64,000 bases of DNA from Chloroflexota bacterium (GCA_029557965.1 JAKQIM010000048.1:1-64000), one strand, 5' to 3'; positions 17,103-25,410 are shown, numbered from the stretch's first letter. A program made the numbers and translations. Notes: a model not told the origin generated them from the letters alone.

Positions 17103-17948
17103 CTATTGCAGCAGTTTGGCCTTTAACCCTGCCAGGTTTTTGAACGGTCCATCGCTGGCAGTCACCTGCCGGACGTCCAGTTTAAGCCGCCCCTCTTTCA
17201 GATGGCGGCGCTCTCGATCCTTGAGCGGGTAGAAATAATCCAGCGATTGCTCCAGGCGAGTTTGAATGCGCTCATGCAGGGCAGCCAGGTTCTGCAGCGA
17301 AGTGACCAGCACAAAGTCATCCGGCGTCAGGTGCCCGATGAAATCACTCGTGCCGCCTACCTCGCGCACGGCATTATGCACCATCAAGTTCACCGCCCGC
17401 AGCACATCATCAGCCGCCACGAAACCGTAAGTTTCGCGGAATTTTTCCAGGTTGCGCAGCGAGACCAGGATGATGGCCCACTCGTTGTTCTTCAAGCAGT
17501 CTTGCAGGCGCTCTTCTACCAACACCCCTTCTGGCAGGTTGGTGACCGGGTTGGTCAGGGTACCCTGGGTCGAGCGGCGCAGCGCATTGCGCACGCGCAA
17601 GCGCAGTTCTTGCACATCGAACGGCTTGGTGATGTAGTCGTCCGCGCCAAGCTCCAGGCCCTGCAAACGGTCAGAGCGAGCCCTCTTTTCGGTCAAAAAG
17701 ATGATCGGGATCTCTTTGGTCTTGCGGTTATTGCGCAAGCGGTAAGCCACCTCAAAGCCATCAATATCTGGCAGGCGGATATCCAAGATCACCAGGTCGG
17801 GCGGCGAGGCCTGGCACGACCGCACCGCATCTTCACCCCAGTTGACCGTGCGCACTTCATAACCCTGGACGTTAAAATAGGCGTTGACCATTTCAGCCAC
17901 GTCCAGGTCGTCTTCGACGATTAGAATAACCGGTTTTGGCTCTGCCAC
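17103..17948 (-). CDS. Response regulator with degenerate GGDEF output domain
   Basis: I choose the GTG at 17948 (VAEPKPVILIVEDD), eight bases after the V4R gene ends; the upstream extension overlaps that gene. The 281-residue product has a receiver domain (acidic VEDD, phospho-acceptor Asp in DLVILDIRLPD, Lys in YITKPF) and a C-terminal GGDEF-fold domain. The signature loop reads HLTPDDF rather than a GGDEF loop, so cyclic di-GMP synthesis is not expected; the domain more likely binds a nucleotide or a partner. It is last in an operon with V4R and Roadblock proteins. Confidence 0.8.
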   Translation of the reverse strand: MAEPKPVILIVEDDLDVAEMVNAYFNVQGYEVRTVNWGEDAVRSCQASPPDLVILDIRLPDIDGFEVAYRLRNNRKTKEIPIIFLTEKRARSDRLQGLELGADDYITKPFDVQELRLRVRNALRRSTQGTLTNPVTNLPEGVLVEERLQDCLKNNEWAIILVSLRNLEKFRETYGFVAADDVLRAVNLMVHNAVREVGGTSDFIGHLTPDDFVLVTSLQNLAALHERIQTRLEQSLDYFYPLKDRERRHLKEGRLKLDVRQVTASDGPFKNLAGLKAKLLQ

Positions 17949-17956
17949 AGTGATAC

Positions 17957-18592
17957 CTAACTGATCGGGGTCTTCTGGATCGTGTATTCGCAGACTCCCT
18001 CGCCCATCGCAATACACTTTGACTCATTCACGCGGAACTCGCTGCCACCCGAAACCCACTTCAGGCCTTCTTGCAGCAGCCCAGCGCCGATGAAGCACAC
18101 CGGTTTGTCCATTCCCTGACGGCTCCAACACTGCGGGCAGCGGTGAATCGTGTAGATGAACTCGTTCTCTTTTTCTTCGACGGTGGAGTACTGATCGCTG
18201 ATCTGGCTGAAGATCTTCGCCATGGCCGGGATACCAATGCGCAGCTTGGTCTGCATCGGCAGCACCTTGAACGCCAGGTCGCTGGCGCCCGCCAACGCGC
18301 CAAAATTGCGCAAAGCATCCGCAAAGGCTGCCCGCCCAGCACGCAGCGCCAGGCCGCGCCCACCGCGCGGGCCGTACATCTCCTCCAAAGCCATCTGGAT
18401 CGCCGTAAAATCGGCAAAATCAAACTCTTTTGCCAGGTTATCGGGAGGGTAGTTATCGATCAGGTTAGGCAGGTGGGCCAGGTTAAGAATAGCATTCAAG
18501 CCATTCTTACCCATCACGTCCTCAAGCGCCTTGATCGTGATCAGGACGATCTTATTTGCGTAGTAGTAGCCGCTCTTTGGGATTGGTTCCAT
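17957..18592 (-). CDS. V4R (4-vinyl reductase-like) sensor domain protein
   Basis: A 211-residue protein whose C-terminal 150 residues match the V4R fold: conserved tail GGSEFRVNESKCIAMGEGVC and earlier HRCPQCWSR. V4R domains occur in XylR/PoxR-type activators and in bacteriochlorophyll BchJ, and bind small hydrophobic ligands. Here the domain stands alone, with three or four cysteines (CPQCW, CFIGAG, KCIA) that may hold a metal. It lies between a Roadblock gene and a response regulator on the same strand, so it probably senses a ligand for that small pathway; ligand unknown. Confidence 0.7.
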   Translation of the reverse strand: MEPIPKSGYYYANKIVLITIKALEDVMGKNGLNAILNLAHLPNLIDNYPPDNLAKEFDFADFTAIQMALEEMYGPRGGRGLALRAGRAAFADALRNFGALAGASDLAFKVLPMQTKLRIGIPAMAKIFSQISDQYSTVEEKENEFIYTIHRCPQCWSRQGMDKPVCFIGAGLLQEGLKWVSGGSEFRVNESKCIAMGEGVCEYTIQKTPIS

Positions 18593-18606
18593 AATTCTCC
18601 ACCAGT

Positions 18607-18978
18607 CTAAATGAGTTTGGAGAGCGCTTCGGTAGCTCGGCGCATGTCCAGGAAAATCAGCCCCAGCTTGGCTTGCTCACGAGCCAGGGCGGTCAAGACC
18701 GCCTCTTCACCGACCGACATGAGCACGACATAGCCGTTTACCCCTTTGATATAAACCTGTTCCAGCGAGCCACGCCCCAATTCAGACGCAATTCGTTCGC
18801 CCAGGGAAAGCATGGCTGCTGACATCGCCGCGACGCGGTCTTCTTCAACCCCTTGCGGCAGCGCAGAAGCAATTGTCAAACCATCAACACTGACAACTGC
18901 TGAAGCCTCAATATCCGGTGAAGAAGCCTGCAAGTCTCGCAACCGGTCAACCATCATTTGGGAGCGTGATTTGGTCAA
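18607..18978 (-). CDS. Roadblock/LC7 domain protein (MglB-like)
   Basis: A 123-residue protein with the Roadblock/LC7 pattern: IEASAVVSVDGLTIAS, AAMSAAMLSLGERIASEL, and QVYIKGVNGYVVLM. These dimers usually act as GTPase-activating or scaffold partners of small Ras-like GTPases (MglB with MglA), or as scaffolds. No MglA-type GTPase is in this operon. The TTG start at 18978 has GAGGAG upstream; an ATG five bases earlier is out of frame. It is the first gene of a three-gene minus-strand operon with V4R and a response regulator. Confidence 0.85.
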   Translation of the reverse strand: MTKSRSQMMVDRLRDLQASSPDIEASAVVSVDGLTIASALPQGVEEDRVAAMSAAMLSLGERIASELGRGSLEQVYIKGVNGYVVLMSVGEEAVLTALAREQAKLGLIFLDMRRATEALSKLI

Positions 18979-19081
18979 GGCATTACTCCTCGTTGTAAAA
19001 TTCGGGCCATTGGAAAAAATTCCGCAAGCCCTTCCAGTGGTGCAAGGACCAGCTCTTCAAAGTAGAGTGCTGTGCTGTACT

Positions 19082-19110
19082 ATTGTAGAATAGGGTATGA
19101 AAAGTGTCAA
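19082..19110 (-). promoter_or_regulatory. Promoter of the Roadblock operon
   Basis: On the minus strand, TTGACA (19110-19105), exactly 17 bases, then TACAAT (19087-19082). This is a near-consensus promoter giving a leader of about 95 bases to the TTG at 18978. Its -35 box lies about ten bases from the extended -10 of the plus-strand ubiD promoter, so the two probably compete. Confidence 0.75.
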
Positions 19111-19119
19111 GCGAAAACG

Positions 19120-19128
19120 TGCTATAAT
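19120..19128 (+). promoter_or_regulatory. Extended -10 promoter of the UbiD gene
   Basis: TGCTATAAT is an extended -10 box; no good -35 is needed for this type. The start near 19135 leaves a leader of about 23 bases before the ATG at 19158, whose ribosome site is weak (AAAGGG). Confidence 0.6.
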
Positions 19129-19157
19129 CTGCCCGGTTTTATTGCAAAAGGGTCTAA

Positions 19158-20627
19158 ATGACATTTCAGAATCTGCGCGATTTTATAAAATTACTCGAGG
19201 AACGCCGCCAGCTCGTTCGCATTACACAGCCTGTTTCGGCCGAGCTTGAGATCACTGAGATCACTGACCGGGTGATCAAAGGCCCACCCGAGCTGAATAA
19301 GGCCCTGCTCTTCGAGCACGTGACCGGCTCAGAGATCCCGCTGCTGATCAACGCCTTTGGTTCGGCTCAGCGCATGGCATGGGCCCTGGGCGTGCAAGAC
19401 CTGGACGAGCTGAACCAGCGCCTGGGCAAGCTGTTGGACATGCGTTTGCCCTCTGGACTGGCTGAAACCCTCGGCCGCGGGCAAGATTTCTTCGGCGTCT
19501 TCAAATCCATTGGCTTGAGGCCGCACAAGGTGCGCCGCGCCCCGGTGCAGGCTGTCATCCACACCACTGACGCCTCCCTCGAGCAACTGCCCATCCTCAA
19601 ATCCTGGCCGCAAGATGGCGGACGCTTCATTACATTACCCCAGGTCATCACCCGCGACCCCCAGACCGGCACCCGCAATGTGGGTATGTACCGCCTGCAG
19701 GTGGTGGACGAGCGCCGTTTGCTGGTGCATTGGCAGCGTCATAAAGGCGGCGCCGAGCACCAACGCACCGCCCAGCGCCTGTCCAAAGAAGCCATTCCTG
19801 CCGCCATCGTCTTGGGGGGCGATCCAGCCAGCATCTGGTGTGCCTCGGCCCCCCTGCCGCCCAACATCGATGAATATCTGCTTGCCGGTTACCTGCGCGG
19901 CGCACCCATCTCCTTCGTGGACTGCATCACCCAACCTCTTGAAGTGCCCGCTCAGGCCGAGATCGTCATTGAAGGCTATGTGGACCCCAGCGAGCACCTG
20001 CCCGAAGGCCCCTTTGGCGACCACACCGGCTATTACACCCCGGTGGAGCTTTTCCCGGTCTTCCATGTCACCGCCATCACCCACCGCAAAGACCCCATCT
20101 ATCCCGCCACCATTGTCGGTATCCCGCCGATGGAGGATGTCTGGATGGGCAAAGCCACCGAGCGCCTTTTCTTACCCCTCCTGCGCATCTTCTTGCCCGA
20201 GGTGGTAGATTTCAACCTGCCTGCCGAGGGGGGCTTCCACAACCTGGCCCTGGTCTCGATCAAAAAGCGCTTCCCGGGCCATGCCCGCAAGGTCATCTTT
20301 GGCCTGTGGGGGCTGGCGCTCATGTCGCTCACCAAGGCCGTCGTCATCTTTGACGAGTGGGTGGATGTGCAGAACCTCTCTCAGGCGGCCTGGCAGGCCC
20401 TGGGCAACGTAGATTGGTCGCGCGACGTGGTCATCGCCGATGGCCCCGTAGACCACCTGGATCATGCCTCGTACCAACATTCCTTCGGCGGCAAGATCGG
20501 CATCGACGCCACCGCCAAGCTGCCCCAAGAAGGTTACACGCGCGGCTGGCCCGAGGCTGCCCGCATGGACCCGGCTGTCCAATCCCGCATCGACACCCTC
20601 TGGAAGCGGCTCGGAATTGAAAAGTAA
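19158..20627 (+). CDS. UbiD-family prenylated-FMN decarboxylase
   Basis: A 489-residue UbiD-type decarboxylase. Residues near FITLPQVITRDPQTGTRNVG and the EGPFGDHTGYY segment (with the catalytic glutamate) are the prenylated-FMN active site. Such enzymes remove the carboxyl group from aromatic or polyprenylated intermediates in ubiquinone or futalosine-menaquinone synthesis (UbiD, MqnL). A UbiX partner is not in the window. Four genes downstream on the same strand lies a UbiA-type prenyltransferase, so quinone biosynthesis is the best guess. Other UbiD substrates, including aromatic acids, are possible. Confidence 0.85.
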   Translation: MTFQNLRDFIKLLEERRQLVRITQPVSAELEITEITDRVIKGPPELNKALLFEHVTGSEIPLLINAFGSAQRMAWALGVQDLDELNQRLGKLLDMRLPSGLAETLGRGQDFFGVFKSIGLRPHKVRRAPVQAVIHTTDASLEQLPILKSWPQDGGRFITLPQVITRDPQTGTRNVGMYRLQVVDERRLLVHWQRHKGGAEHQRTAQRLSKEAIPAAIVLGGDPASIWCASAPLPPNIDEYLLAGYLRGAPISFVDCITQPLEVPAQAEIVIEGYVDPSEHLPEGPFGDHTGYYTPVELFPVFHVTAITHRKDPIYPATIVGIPPMEDVWMGKATERLFLPLLRIFLPEVVDFNLPAEGGFHNLALVSIKKRFPGHARKVIFGLWGLALMSLTKAVVIFDEWVDVQNLSQAAWQALGNVDWSRDVVIADGPVDHLDHASYQHSFGGKIGIDATAKLPQEGYTRGWPEAARMDPAVQSRIDTLWKRLGIEK

Positions 20628-20652
20628 GCTCGCATTAGGAGATATATATTTT

Positions 20653-21603
20653 ATGAGACGGTATCCATTTTTTGTGTTCCTTACCATCCTGGCGCTGATC
20701 CTCACCGCCTGCACCCAGGCTTCACCGGCTGAGGCGGTCACCCTGCGCTTTGCCGTTTTGCCCATCATGGATGCCCTGCCCATGTTCGTGGCCCAGCAAG
20801 AAGGGCTCTTCGAACAGCAAGGCGTCCAGGTGGCATTCATCTCTGCTGCATCCGCCGCCGAACGCGACCAGCTCATCATTGCCGGGCAGGCCGATGGCAT
20901 GATCAACGACCCCGTCGCCACCGCCCTTTACAACAAAGACACGCTTCAGGTGCAGATCGTGCGTTATGCCATCACTGCCACGCCAGAATACGGTGCATTC
21001 TACATCCTGGCCTCTGGGCAGAGCGGCATCACCACGGTGGATGGCCTGCAGGGTGTACAGATTGGCATCTCGCAAGGTACGGTCATTGAATACCTCACCG
21101 ACCGCTTCTTGCAGGCCGAGGGCCTTGACCCTGAGGCAATTGAAACCATCGCCATCCCCAAGATGCCAGATCGCATGAGCCTGCTTGGCTCTGGCGAGCT
21201 CTCGGCCGCCTTGCTGCCCGACCCGCTCGCTTTCCTCGCCGCCCAACAGGGCGCGCAGATCATTCTGGATGGCTCCAGCCACCCCGAATATGCTTACAGC
21301 ACCATCGCCTTTCGCAAAGAGATCATCGACGCCCACCCCGAGGCCATCCGCGCCTTCCTGGCAGCCGTCGAAAAAGCCACCCAGATGATCAACGCCGACC
21401 CCACCCGCTGGAGCAGTTTGCTCAGCGAGCAAAAGTTGGTTCCCGCGCCCATCATGGGCAGCTACCAGGTTCCGCCCTACCCCGCTGCCGGGGTTCCCAG
21501 CCAGGCACAGTGGGCCGATGTGTTAGCCTGGATGCAAGCCAAGGGCTTGCTGGCCGTTGACCTGCCCTATTCCGATTCGGTCAACCCGGCCTTCTTGCCG
21601 TAA
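20653..21603 (+). CDS. NMT1/THI5-type ABC substrate-binding lipoprotein
   Basis: I use the ATG at 20653 (AGGAG 11 bases upstream). It gives a lipoprotein signal ending LILTAC, lipidated at Cys20. The 316-residue mature part has the SBP fold: LRFAVLPIMDALPMFVAQQEGLF at the start, GQADGMINDPV, and a VDGLQGVQIGISQGTV segment, as in NMT1/THI5-like binding proteins of nitrate/sulfonate/pyrimidine importers. ATPase and permease genes follow directly. Its ligand is unknown; the location between UbiD and UbiA genes makes an aromatic or quinone-precursor ligand possible but unproved. Confidence 0.85.
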   Translation: MRRYPFFVFLTILALILTACTQASPAEAVTLRFAVLPIMDALPMFVAQQEGLFEQQGVQVAFISAASAAERDQLIIAGQADGMINDPVATALYNKDTLQVQIVRYAITATPEYGAFYILASGQSGITTVDGLQGVQIGISQGTVIEYLTDRFLQAEGLDPEAIETIAIPKMPDRMSLLGSGELSAALLPDPLAFLAAQQGAQIILDGSSHPEYAYSTIAFRKEIIDAHPEAIRAFLAAVEKATQMINADPTRWSSLLSEQKLVPAPIMGSYQVPPYPAAGVPSQAQWADVLAWMQAKGLLAVDLPYSDSVNPAFLP

Positions 21604-21608
21604 GCGGT

Positions 21609-22370
21609 ATGCTCCAGCTCGATTCGGTCACCTACGCCTATCCTGGCAGCCCCCCCATCTTCCAGGATTACTCCTGGCAGGTTGGGCGCGGCCAGGCCTG
21701 GACTGTGCTGGGACCATCGGGCTGCGGCAAGACCACCCTGCTCTACCTGCTGGCTGGCCTGCGCTTCCCGACCTGTGGGCATGTGCGGGTGGATGGGCAG
21801 TCCCTGGCCCGGCCGCGCCCTCGCACCGGGCTCATCTTGCAAGATTACGGCCTCTTGCCCTGGGCCACGGTGCGCCAAAATGCCGCCCTGGGCCTGCGCG
21901 TGCGCAACTTCTACGGGCCAGATGGCAAACACGCCCCACCCAATTACATCCCTGAAAAAGATGTCCAACCCTGGCTGGAGCGCCTGGGCCTTTCAGACCA
22001 GGCTGAGAAATATCCCCACCAGCTCTCCGGCGGTCAGCGGCAGCGCACCGCCATCGCCCGCACCCTGGCCCTCAAGCCCGATCTCTTGCTCATGGACGAG
22101 CCCTTCTCATCCATCGACGCCCCCACGCGCGAGGGTCTGCAAGCGCTGACGCTAGAACTTTACAGCGAACAAAACCTGACCCTGGTGTTGATCACGCACG
22201 CCATCGAAGAGGCTGCTTATATCGGGCAGCGCATCCTGCTGCTCAGCCGCATCCCCAATACCCAGGCCCAGGTGATCGAAAACCCCTCTGCGGGCAGCCC
22301 TGGTTACCGCTACAGCGCCGATTACACCGCCTTGTGCCGCGAGCTGCGCCAGCGCATGGAGGCGGCATGA
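21609..22370 (+). CDS. ABC transporter ATP-binding protein, NitT/TauT type
   Basis: A 253-residue importer ATPase with Walker A GPSGCGKTT at 35-43, Q-loop LQDYGLLPW, signature LSGGQRQR and Walker B LLLMDEP. The profile fits the nitrate/sulfonate/taurine class (SsuB, TauB). It starts six bases after the binding-protein stop and overlaps the permease start as ATGA (22367-22370), showing translational coupling. Confidence 0.9.
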   Translation: MLQLDSVTYAYPGSPPIFQDYSWQVGRGQAWTVLGPSGCGKTTLLYLLAGLRFPTCGHVRVDGQSLARPRPRTGLILQDYGLLPWATVRQNAALGLRVRNFYGPDGKHAPPNYIPEKDVQPWLERLGLSDQAEKYPHQLSGGQRQRTAIARTLALKPDLLLMDEPFSSIDAPTREGLQALTLELYSEQNLTLVLITHAIEEAAYIGQRILLLSRIPNTQAQVIENPSAGSPGYRYSADYTALCRELRQRMEAA

Positions 22371-23107
22371 GACGCCGCGACCTGCTGTATGCCGTGCTGG
22401 CCCTGCTGGTGCTGTGGCAGCTTGCCGCCTGGGCCATCAATAAGCCCATCCTGCCCTCGCCGCTCTTGGTTGGCATAGCCTTCGTGAAAGAATTGAACGG
22501 CGACCTGCCCCTGCATTTTCTGGTCAGCCTGTGGCGCGTGGCCGCCAGCACTTTGCTGGCGGTGGCCCTGGCGGCCCCTGCCGGGCTCATCTTGGGCCAA
22601 TCCCCCAGGCTGAACCGCCTACTCTCGCCCCTGGTTTACTTGCTCTACCCCATTCCCAAGGTTGTCTTCGTGCCGGTGGTCCTGCTGCTCTTTGGCATTG
22701 GCGACCTGCCCAAGATCGTCATCATCTTCATTATTCTCTTCTTCCAGGTGCTGGTCTTGGTGCGTGACCAGGCCGCCGCCCTGCGCCCCGAGCTGATCCA
22801 GAGCGTGCGCTCGCTGGGAGCAGGCCGCCGGGCCCTCTTCCGCTTCGTCTACCTGCCCGCCAGCCTGCCCGCCGTGCTCACAGCCCTGCGCCAATCGGTG
22901 GGCACTGCGGTAGCCGTCCTTTACGTGGCAGAATTATTCGCCACCCAAAAGGGCCTGGGTTATTACATCTACTATAACGGCTCTACCCTCTTTGATTACC
23001 CCGCCATGTATGCCGGCATTGTGGCCATGAGCCTGCTGGGCCTTGGCCTGTACTTTACGGTTGATTGGCTGGAGCGCCGCCTCTGCCCCTGGCAAGCCGC
23101 TGCCTGA
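22367..23107 (+). CDS. ABC transporter permease, NitT/TauT type
   Basis: A 246-residue membrane protein starting at the ATG that overlaps the previous stop. It shows about six hydrophobic helices and the EAA loop (QSVRSLGAGRRALFRFVYLP) that docks on the ATPase. It completes a one-permease importer with the preceding two genes. Substrate unknown. Confidence 0.85.
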   Translation: MRRRDLLYAVLALLVLWQLAAWAINKPILPSPLLVGIAFVKELNGDLPLHFLVSLWRVAASTLLAVALAAPAGLILGQSPRLNRLLSPLVYLLYPIPKVVFVPVVLLLFGIGDLPKIVIIFIILFFQVLVLVRDQAAALRPELIQSVRSLGAGRRALFRFVYLPASLPAVLTALRQSVGTAVAVLYVAELFATQKGLGYYIYYNGSTLFDYPAMYAGIVAMSLLGLGLYFTVDWLERRLCPWQAAA

Positions 23108-23130
23108 CCCCCCTCATCGTAGGTACAACT

Positions 23131-23532
23131 TCAGTCGTTGCTTTCTTTCTCTTCCTCCCACCCTTCCATCCCCGCCGGGTCATAATCGCCCCACTTGCCG
23201 CTGAAGGAGGATGCAAAACTGATCGCGCTGTCGCGCTGCGCCTGGCGCGCCGCCCGTTCAGCCTCTGCCCGCCGCTTCTCAGCCGCCTCGGCACCCACCT
23301 CTTGGGCAGGGCTGACCGCCAGGATGCGCACCGCCCGGATATCATGCATGGCGTAGGGCACCTGGCTGCCTGCCGCATGCCCCAGCAGTGCCTGTGCCAG
23401 CGGGGTGCTCACCCCCAGCAGCCCGGCGGCAAAATCCGCCGCCTGGTCTGGCACAATGTCGAATGCCATCTTCTCATTCCCCTCGGCGCCCAGCAGCTCA
23501 ATCTCTACATGACAGCCCACATTCGCCTTCAT
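23131..23532 (-). CDS. GreA/GreB C-terminal-domain protein
   Basis: The ATG at 23532, with GGAGG eight bases upstream, gives 133 residues. The N-terminal 70 residues match the FKBP-like C-terminal domain of GreA/GreB (IELLGAEGNEKMAFDIV, GVSTPLAQALLGHAAGSQV), which docks on RNA polymerase; the coiled coil that stimulates transcript cleavage is missing. The tail is highly charged (EKRRAEAERAARQAQRD). It may modulate polymerase without cleavage, as Rnk and other Gre-like proteins do. It is divergent from the UbiA gene, with only 37 bases between starts. Confidence 0.7.
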   Translation of the reverse strand: MKANVGCHVEIELLGAEGNEKMAFDIVPDQAADFAAGLLGVSTPLAQALLGHAAGSQVPYAMHDIRAVRILAVSPAQEVGAEAAEKRRAEAERAARQAQRDSAISFASSFSGKWGDYDPAGMEGWEEEKESND

Positions 23533-23569
23533 TGCATCTACCTCCACTTTTCCATTATAATCCTTCCCC

Positions 23570-24430
23570 ATGAAAGCCCTGCGCGATTTCTTTGAATTGA
23601 TCAAGTTCGAACACACCATCTTTGCCCTGCCCTTTGCCTACCTGGGCATGCTGTTGGCGGCTGGCGGCTGGCCCACCTGGCCCCAGTTCATCTGGATCAC
23701 CCTGGCTATGGCGGCCGCCCGCACCCTGGCCATGGGCTTCAACCGCCTGGCCGACCGCGCCATCGATGCCCGCAACCCGCGCACCGCCGGGCGACCACTG
23801 GTCACCGGCGCCATTTCAACCCGCACCGCCTGGGCAGGGGTGCTCGCCGCCGCCCTTCTGCTGGCTTTCTCTGCCTGGATGCTCGGCCCCTTGCCCTTTC
23901 GCCTCTTGCCCGGCGCGCTGCTCTTCTTGCTGGGCTACTCCTTCACCAAGCGCTTCACCTGGCTCTCGCACTTCATCCTGGGCTTTACCGATGGCCTGGC
24001 TCCGGCTGGGGCCTGGGCCGCGGTGCGCGGCAGCCTCTTCACCCCCGCCGACCTGCCCGCCTGGCTGCTCACCGCCACCGTCACCCTGTGGATCGGCGGC
24101 TTTGACCTGATCTACGCCTGCCAGGACATTGAGCCCGACCGCCGCGACCGTCTCTATTCCATCCCGGCCCGCTTTGGGCCAGCCTTTGCCTTGCGCCTGT
24201 CTGCCGTCTGCCACGTTGCCACCGCCTTGCTGCTCGCCGCCCTGGGCTGGGCCATGCACCTGGCCTGGCCTTACTGGTTAGGCGTGCTCATCACCGCGGC
24301 CCTGCTCACCTGGGAGCACGCCCTGGTCAAGCCCCATGACCTTACCAAGATCAACCTGGCCTTCTTCAACATCAATAGCTACATCAGCATCGCCCTCTTT
24401 GTGGCCGTTTTAGCTGCCCTGTATTTATAA
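23570..24430 (+). CDS. UbiA-family prenyltransferase (MqnP/UbiA-like)
   Basis: A 286-residue enzyme with about eight membrane helices. The first aspartate motif is NRLADRAIDARNPRTAGRP and the second DLIYACQDIEPDRRD; these bind the polyprenyl diphosphate through magnesium. It transfers a polyprenyl chain to an aromatic acid. With the UbiD gene upstream it most likely serves menaquinone synthesis through the futalosine branch or another prenylquinone. The ATG has a weak ribosome site and lies 37 bases from the divergent GreA-like start. Confidence 0.85.
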   Translation: MKALRDFFELIKFEHTIFALPFAYLGMLLAAGGWPTWPQFIWITLAMAAARTLAMGFNRLADRAIDARNPRTAGRPLVTGAISTRTAWAGVLAAALLLAFSAWMLGPLPFRLLPGALLFLLGYSFTKRFTWLSHFILGFTDGLAPAGAWAAVRGSLFTPADLPAWLLTATVTLWIGGFDLIYACQDIEPDRRDRLYSIPARFGPAFALRLSAVCHVATALLLAALGWAMHLAWPYWLGVLITAALLTWEHALVKPHDLTKINLAFFNINSYISIALFVAVLAALYL

Positions 24431-24563
24431 ACAGCAATCTATCAGCCGCATGGTCTACCTGCGCTGTTTCTCCTGGCGGGCGGAGCTTCCCCCAGTTCTT
24501 AATAAGACTATTATTATCTCTAATCGCATATTAACCAAAACATGGTAAAATCCTAATCGTTAG

Positions 24564-24577
24564 TGTGATATTTCACA
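24564..24577 (+). promoter_or_regulatory. Inverted repeat TGTGA-N4-TCACA ahead of the SDR gene
   Basis: TGTGA at 24564 and TCACA at 24573 form an inverted repeat with a four-base spacer, 69 bases before the SDR start and just downstream of a possible -10 (TAAAAT, 24546-24551). The arms resemble CRP/Rex half-sites but the spacing is too short for either, so the binding protein is unknown. Confidence 0.35.
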
Positions 24578-24645
24578 ATTTAACACCTCTCACCGGTTGA
24601 ATGGCGAGGGGTGAACAGAGAAAGCTCTTGTAAAGGAGACTTACC

Positions 24646-25410
24646 ATGCGTTTACAAAATAAAGTTGCGGTCATCACCGGTGCGGCGTCTGGCATGGGAC
24701 TTGCCATCGCCGAATTATTCGCCCGCGAAGGCGCTCAGGTTGTAGCGGCGGATTGGAATGCAGAACGGTTGAAAATCGCGGTCGAAAAGATCCAAAAAGA
24801 TGGCGGCGCCATTATTGGTGTCGAGGGGAATATTGCCGACCAGGCGGCTGCTGAAGGCCTGGTTGACAAGGCCATCGAGACCTATGGACGGATCGATATC
24901 CTGGTCAACAATGCCGGCGTGATGGATTACATGCACGGCGTGGGCGATATGCCCGACGAAATCTGGCGGCGTGTTTTGGGCATCAACTTAGATGGCCCCA
25001 TGTTCACCAGCCGCCGGGCTATCCCGCACATGCTCAAACAAGGCGGCGGCTCGATCATCAACGTGGCCTCCACAGCCGGCATCAGCGGTGGCGCAGCCGG
25101 TGCAGCCTACACCGTCTCAAAACATGGGCTGGTGGGGCTGACCAAGAACACCGCCTGGATGTATGCCCAGCAGAACATTCGCTGCAATGCCATCGCCGCC
25201 GGCGGCACCAAGACCAACATCGGCGAGACCATGCCCCCCGAGAAGATCTCTCCTGCTGGTTCAGCCCGCGCCCACGCCTTTGCCACCCTCATTCCTGGCT
25301 TCTTGGAAGCGGGTGACATTGCCAACCTGGCCCTCTTCCTGGCCTCAGACGAATCGACCATGATCAATGGCGCCATCATTCCCGCCGACGCCGGCTGGAA
25401 AGCCGTGTAA
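24646..25410 (+). CDS. Short-chain dehydrogenase/reductase
   Basis: A 254-residue classical SDR: NAD(P)-binding TGAASGMG at 11-18, NNAG, catalytic Ser in NVASTAGISGG and Tyr-x3-Lys in AYTVSKHG. Acidic residues after the glycine motif (AADWN) favour NAD. It reduces or oxidises a carbonyl/alcohol; substrate not readable. GGAGA precedes the ATG. The gene stands alone between its own leader and a strong hairpin. Confidence 0.9.
   Translation: MRLQNKVAVITGAASGMGLAIAELFAREGAQVVAADWNAERLKIAVEKIQKDGGAIIGVEGNIADQAAAEGLVDKAIETYGRIDILVNNAGVMDYMHGVGDMPDEIWRRVLGINLDGPMFTSRRAIPHMLKQGGGSIINVASTAGISGGAAGAAYTVSKHGLVGLTKNTAWMYAQQNIRCNAIAAGGTKTNIGETMPPEKISPAGSARAHAFATLIPGFLEAGDIANLALFLASDESTMINGAIIPADAGWKAV

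Noticed and set aside
24564-24577. Rex or CRP site
   Set aside because: Both need six bases between the TGTGA and TCACA arms; only four are present, so I report it only as an unassigned inverted repeat.
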